Below, piece after piece: positions 60,480-64,000 of a stretch of DNA of 64,000 nt (positions are counted from its first letter, which is position 1; the number at the start of each line of letters is the position of its first letter). The translations under genes were made by a program, and so were the position numbers. Source of the stretch: Inia geoffrensis (lineage: Eukaryota; Chordata; Mammalia; Artiodactyla; Iniidae); NCBI GenBank assembly GCA_036417435.1, contig CM070907.1, forward strand, positions 61,922,001-61,986,000. The letters run 5' to 3'. The notes below the pieces were generated by a model. It was not told the DNA's origin. It worked only from the letters and a program-made list of their open reading frames with translations, and made no database searches.

Positions 60480-60645
60480 ACAAAGTTTTAATCATCATTT
60501 TAATGTAGTTATTATCTGTGGTGTAATTCTTATCATCACCCTCATTTTATGGAGGAAAAAAATCCTCAAATCAGAGAAGTTAAAGAGTTGAGAATTGTCC
60601 ATAAACACTGAAAAGTCTTGGCATTCAACCATACTGAACACCATT
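60480..60645 (+). repeat. MIR SINE, diverged
   Basis: 'ccctcattttatggaggaaa' and 'tcagagaagttaaagagttg' (60571-60590) mark a second MIR 100 bases after the first, same orientation. Confidence 0.7.
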
Positions 60646-60724
60646 AACAAGTAACATATGTAAAGAGTTTTAGTTTGTCGACATTACCATATTAAAGAAA
60701 AACAAAGTAAAAGTGTGTTATGTG

Positions 60725-61060
60725 ATTTCTGAGGCTAGGTCATAAAAAGGATAACACTTCTGCCTGGCTCTCTCTCTTGGGATGCTTGCCTTTGGAACTC
60801 ATCCTTTATGTTGTGAGAGAGTCCAGGCCACATGGAGAGGCCACGTGTAGATGTTCCAGGCTACAACCACAGTTAAGAAGGCAGCAGACAGCCAGCATTT
60901 ACTACCAAACGTTTGAGTGTTGAAACTTTGGATGATTCCAGGCCCTGTGAGTCTCCTGGCTGAGACCCCAGACATATGAACCAGAGACATGTCATCCTTG
61001 CTGTGTCTTATATGAACTTCTGGTTATAGAAACTATGAGATAAAAACCACGAGTGGCAAG
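60725..61060 (+). mobile_element. MaLR-like LTR fragment (MLT1-type, probable)
   Basis: 'ctctctcttgggatgcttgc', 'tgttgtgagagagtccaggc', 'cacatggagaggccacgtgt' and 'gaaactatgagataaaaacc' follow the order of older MLT1-type LTRs in sense. No internal retroviral sequence is present. Subfamily unassigned. Confidence 0.6.
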
Positions 61061-61092
61061 TCACTAAGGTTTCAGGTCACTAAGGTTTCAGG
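61061..61092 (+). repeat. 16-bp perfect tandem duplication
   Basis: 'tcactaaggtttcagg' at 61061-61076 repeats exactly at 61077-61092, at the right edge of the LTR-like element. Confidence 0.95.
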
Positions 61093-61159
61093 TAATTTCT
61101 TAGGCAGGGTAGATAATGAATATAGTCATCATTGGGTAGAGAACAGGAAATACTAGCAG

Positions 61160-61240
61160 ACAGAACCTAGAACCATGCCTGGAACATAGTGGGGACTCAA
61201 CAAATATGTGCTGAATGAAGAAAAGGAGCCCAACATAAAA
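61160..61240 (+). repeat. L2 or MIR 3' end
   Basis: 'accatgcctggaacatagtg' and 'caacaaatatgtgctgaatg' are the L2-type terminus. Confidence 0.7.
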
Positions 61241-61518
61241 ATAACATAGACTTCTAATTATAGTCTAGTAAGGATCATAACTTTTCATGACCAATATACT
61301 TTTTGTCCTTTCCTTGTAAATGATAAAAACTCCCCCACGAAACCACTGAGAACACTATTCCTAGGATGGGAAAGCTCTGTAAATAACTCAGAGTAAAGTA
61401 CTTGTAAAATCTCTAGGGATTAGAGTGCAACTACATAGGGCTGTTTTGTTTTGTTTGTTTTATTTAACATGAAATCCTATTCAAACAACATTCTCTAGCC
61501 CTTCAGTGGGGAAAACTT
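61241..61518. other. Unassigned non-coding DNA
   Basis: Contains a (gttt)n-like run at 61442-61466. Nothing else recognised. Confidence 0.4.
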
Positions 61519-61530
61519 AAAGGTGAGTTA

Positions 61531-61699
61531 TGTGACCACCTAGAGGGGTGGGATAGGGAAGGTGGCAGGGAGATGCAAGAGGGAGGAGATATCGGGATAT
61601 ATGTATATGTATAGCTGATTCACTTTGTTACGAAGCAGAAACTAACACACACACACACAAAGAAATATATGAAAATACCCCTCCCTCCCCCCCCCCAAA
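61531..61699 (+). mobile_element. Short cetacean-type LINE-1 tail
   Basis: 'tgtgaccacctagaggggtg', 'ggcagggagatgcaagaggg', 'ggatatatgtatatgtatag' and 'gattcactttgttacgaagc' are the 3' UTR of young cetacean L1s. Then come a CA run, a C-rich stretch and a short A run. A near-perfect direct repeat 'aaaggtgagtta' (61519-61530) / 'aaaggtgaatta' (61700-61711) brackets it as target-site duplication. Only the tail was inserted. Confidence 0.9.
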
Positions 61700-61711
61700 A
61701 AAGGTGAATTA

Positions 61712-61864
61712 ACTCATTTGTAATCTTGGGAGAATATGAGTATTACAGTGCTCAGCCAGGGATACTGGCCTAGAAGAATCAGTATATAGATGAAAGAATT
61801 TGTACTGCAGTTAAACCAAGTTTCAAATTCTGATTCTACCCCATCTAAGCCCTGTGGCAGATTT
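61712..61864. other. Unassigned non-coding DNA
   Basis: Short gap with nothing recognised. Confidence 0.4.
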
Positions 61865-62088
61865 AGTGGCTGTTAACACTTAAAAAATATTTTTCCTATC
61901 CCAGGCACCATTTTAAGTAATATGTATGCATTAACGTGTTTAATACGTATAGAAACTATAAATCATTGTTAATCCTGTTATTATCCTGAGGACCCTGAGG
62001 CCCAGAGAAGCTAAGGAACTTCAAAGTAACACCGCTAGTAAGTGACAGAAGCAAGATCCAGGTTCATGCTCTTGAGTAATATGCCATC
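61865..62088 (+). repeat. MIR SINE
   Basis: 'cctgaggaccctgaggccca' (61986-62005) and 'gagaagctaaggaacttcaa' mark a well preserved MIR. 'atccaggttcatgctctt' is its 3' part. Confidence 0.9.
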
Positions 62089-62189
62089 TGTAAGCCTCCA
62101 TGTACTCAGTAAAAGAGGTTAATAGATGGCCATTATTAATATCGTATTGTTCATTATTATGGATTTTTTAGGAAGCAGTGGTAACTAAG

Positions 62190-62425
62190 AATATCACAGT
62201 GGTAAAGAGCATGGACTCAGGTTCAAGTACTGGAACCACTGACTATGTGTCTTTGGGCAAGTTATTTAACATTTCAGGGCTTCAGCTTTTTTTTTTTAAT
62301 ATAAAAATGATATTAATAGTAAGGCCTGTAAGAGTTATTTTATAAATGAAATGAGATGATACATGTAAAAGACTTACAATAGTGTTTGGATACAGCACAC
62401 AATAAACAATTATTTTTTACCCATA
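62190..62425 (-). repeat. MIR SINE
   Basis: 'tgtctttgggcaagttattt' (62248-62267), 'aaatgaaatgagatgataca' and 'acacaataaacaattatt' give the reverse layout. A T run at 62288-62299 replaces part of the core. Confidence 0.88.
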
Positions 62426-62439
62426 TTGCTCAAATATAC

Positions 62440-62730
62440 TTAGTTTAAAAAAATAAAATCATGCTATACATTTTTCTGTCACCTGCTTTTTCTCCATATG
62501 ATAGCGTATCTTAATTAAAGTACATCTATCAACATTTTCATTGGCAGCATATAATTCCAATGTATCACTATACTATAATTCAACTAATTTCCTATTGTTA
62601 GACATCTAGGTCTTTTAAATTTTCTTGTCCAGTGTAAACAACATTGCATATGAACACCCATATGCATGAATTTCTGCTTAGTTTACCTTAGGTTAAATCC
62701 CTAAGACTGAAACTTCTAATTTAATAGTCA
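62440..62730 (-). mobile_element. LINE-1 3' fragment (L1M type), antisense
   Basis: 'cattttcattggcagcatat', 'aattcaactaatttcctatt', 'gttagacatctaggtctttt' and 'gtgtaaacaacattgcatat' are the reverse of the L1M 3' end, similar to 45890-45970. Confidence 0.8.
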
Positions 62731-62970
62731 CATAATTTTAACAATAAAGAAGGAAATCGTATAGAGGAGTTAAATGACCTATTTAAAATCTTTCAGAACC
62801 AACGTGAGCGCCATAATTAGAAAGAATAGCCTCCACAACCACAGTTACATAATTACATTCTTTTTCTCAGTGCAAAGATTTAAAAGAGACTAAGGCTCCT
62901 CAGCTAGTAAAAGCCCAGGCTAAATTTGAACCCAGATGTGTTTGATTCCCAAACTTCACTCTTTAACCCA
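62731..62970 (+). repeat. MIR fragments
   Basis: 62860-62965 ('ctcctcagctagtaaaagcc', 'ctaaatttgaacccagatgt', 'cttcactctttaacc') is a MIR 3' part. 62731-62820 is a weaker MIR-like core. Confidence 0.65.
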
Positions 62971-63479
62971 TAAAAGGTGATGTGTGTAAGGCAGCTTCTT
63001 TACTTAATAATATAATCTGAAAAAACTGGCTTAGGTGCCTTGGCATACTCAGATGAAGAGCTTCAATAGACATAGGTATTGAATTCTTTGCATCCTGGTG
63101 AATCACTCTCATAGATATATTTTTATTTATACCCATGAATTCCCTCATTTAGATGACATTCAGGTCTTGCTGACCTGGGAGCCCTCCAGTCTCTCTCAGA
63201 TAACCTACATATCCAGATCTAATAAGGCTTGATTTTATAAGTTAACTCTGAGGTTAATCTTATTTTCTTCATTTCACAGTTCAGGGGTACCTAACTGCTC
63301 TTTCTCCCCTCCCCATCCCACAATGTACTTCCTACAGCTTCAAAAAGGTTTTGAATAACTTCACAGCGATACATCTGTTTCGGATTATTGGAAACCAGTT
63401 ATGGATATTTGGGGGGGCATGAGGTCCTCTTCCTACTTAACATGTGCTCTCCCACCCTTCTGTGTCAGAATGACTGTGC
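62971..63479. other. Unassigned non-coding DNA
   Basis: Nothing recognised. Confidence 0.4.
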
Positions 63480-63830
63480 AGAAAGGTACTCTGGCCTGCT
63501 TAGCTGACCAGAGTGACCTAAACTTAAGTATAGCATATTGATTTACTTTGGCCAATGAAATGTGCCATTTCTTGTCGCAGTTATGTGTCATTTCTCGCAT
63601 TTTTAAAACAAGTGCCAGGTCCTTATCATTCCTTCCCTTTTGCTGTAGCAACTTCATGAAGTGGAGCATCTGCCATCCTGGGTTCCTGAGTAAGGATGTT
63701 AAAGTCAAATATCCGACCACCCCCATCACGAAACATGAAGTTTGAGAGATCAATGAGCCTTGGTGTTTAAAGACAGATTTTGTGGTTGTCTCTCCCACAT
63801 AATCTAGCCTATTCAGACCCAGGTAAGGTT
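63480..63830 (+). mobile_element. LTR-like retroelement fragment, family uncertain
   Basis: 'tactttggccaatgaaatgt' (63544-63563), 'catcctgggttcctgagtaa' and the end 'ttgtggttgtctctcccaca' with 'taatctagcctattcagacc' are in the order of a common mammalian LTR-type repeat I can picture but not name. The 121-codon minus frame across it is antisense. Confidence 0.55.
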
Positions 63831-64000
63831 ACCGTTATCATTTTGTTCCCCCTTACAATTCCTGTATCAACAGATTCATGAACTGGTTCGAGTATGTGGG
63901 CACTTAGTCAGCTTAGAAACTTTTTCTCATTAAAATGAATAAACTCCAATAAATATCTATTCATCTCCATCAGTATCTTATGAGATTTGCTAATATGGAT
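63831..64000. other. Unassigned non-coding DNA at the window edge
   Basis: Nothing recognised. Confidence 0.4.

Noticed and set aside
63433..63798. 121-codon minus-strand open frame
   Set aside because: Antisense to an LTR-like repeat.

Overview
This is a stretch of mammalian nuclear DNA, most likely from a cetacean. The main evidence is three little-decayed CHR-type SINEs. Two are short copies, at 756-970 on the plus strand and 7267-7512 on the minus strand. One is a long copy at 39242-39555 on the minus strand. A truncated LINE-1 tail at 61531-61699 also looks cetacean. The species assignment rests on these repeat families alone. The base composition is AT-rich and CpG-poor throughout, apart from one interval.

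The window is overwhelmingly non-coding. I found no intact protein-coding gene, rRNA, functional tRNA gene or CRISPR array. The long open frames I inspected fall on repeats (SINE, L1, L2, LTR-like), on GC-rich promoter-like DNA, or in chance open AT-rich DNA.

The most gene-like spot is a CpG island at about 28080-28860. It sits in a repeat-poor block of roughly 25340-29680. On its left edge the minus strand carries a short reading frame. It starts at an ATG at 28175-28173 and reaches a good splice-donor context at 28098/28097 after exactly 26 codons. This could be the first coding exon of a gene running leftwards, but I do not recognise the product. A donor-like site on the plus strand at 28072/28073 raises the possibility of a bidirectional promoter. 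A second, weaker candidate is an open segment at 57837-58076 on the plus strand, preceded by an acceptor-like site.

Layout. 1-11.3 kb: dense old MIR and L2 copies, the two short CHR SINEs, and a GAT-type microsatellite. 11.4-25.3 kb: L2 and MIR copies, a MER5-like DNA transposon, an L1 tail, a purine tract and a solo MLT1-type LTR. 25.3-29.7 kb: the repeat-poor block with the CpG island. 30-35 kb: AT-rich DNA with a decayed minus-strand L1. 35-42 kb: MIR and L2 copies, the long CHR SINE, and an L2 block retaining reverse-transcriptase-derived sequence. 42-54.4 kb: four plus-strand L1 3' pieces or tails and a long minus-strand L1 into which a MIR has inserted. 54.4-64 kb: L2 and MIR copies, the candidate exon, an MLT1-like LTR, the cetacean-type L1 tail and another LTR-like element.

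The nesting gives relative ages: a MIR inside an old L1, and a young SINE inside a MIR. Nothing here resembles a new multi-gene system. The points most worth following up are the CpG-island exon, the repeat-poor block around it, the candidate exon near 57.9 kb, and the young retroposons as lineage markers.
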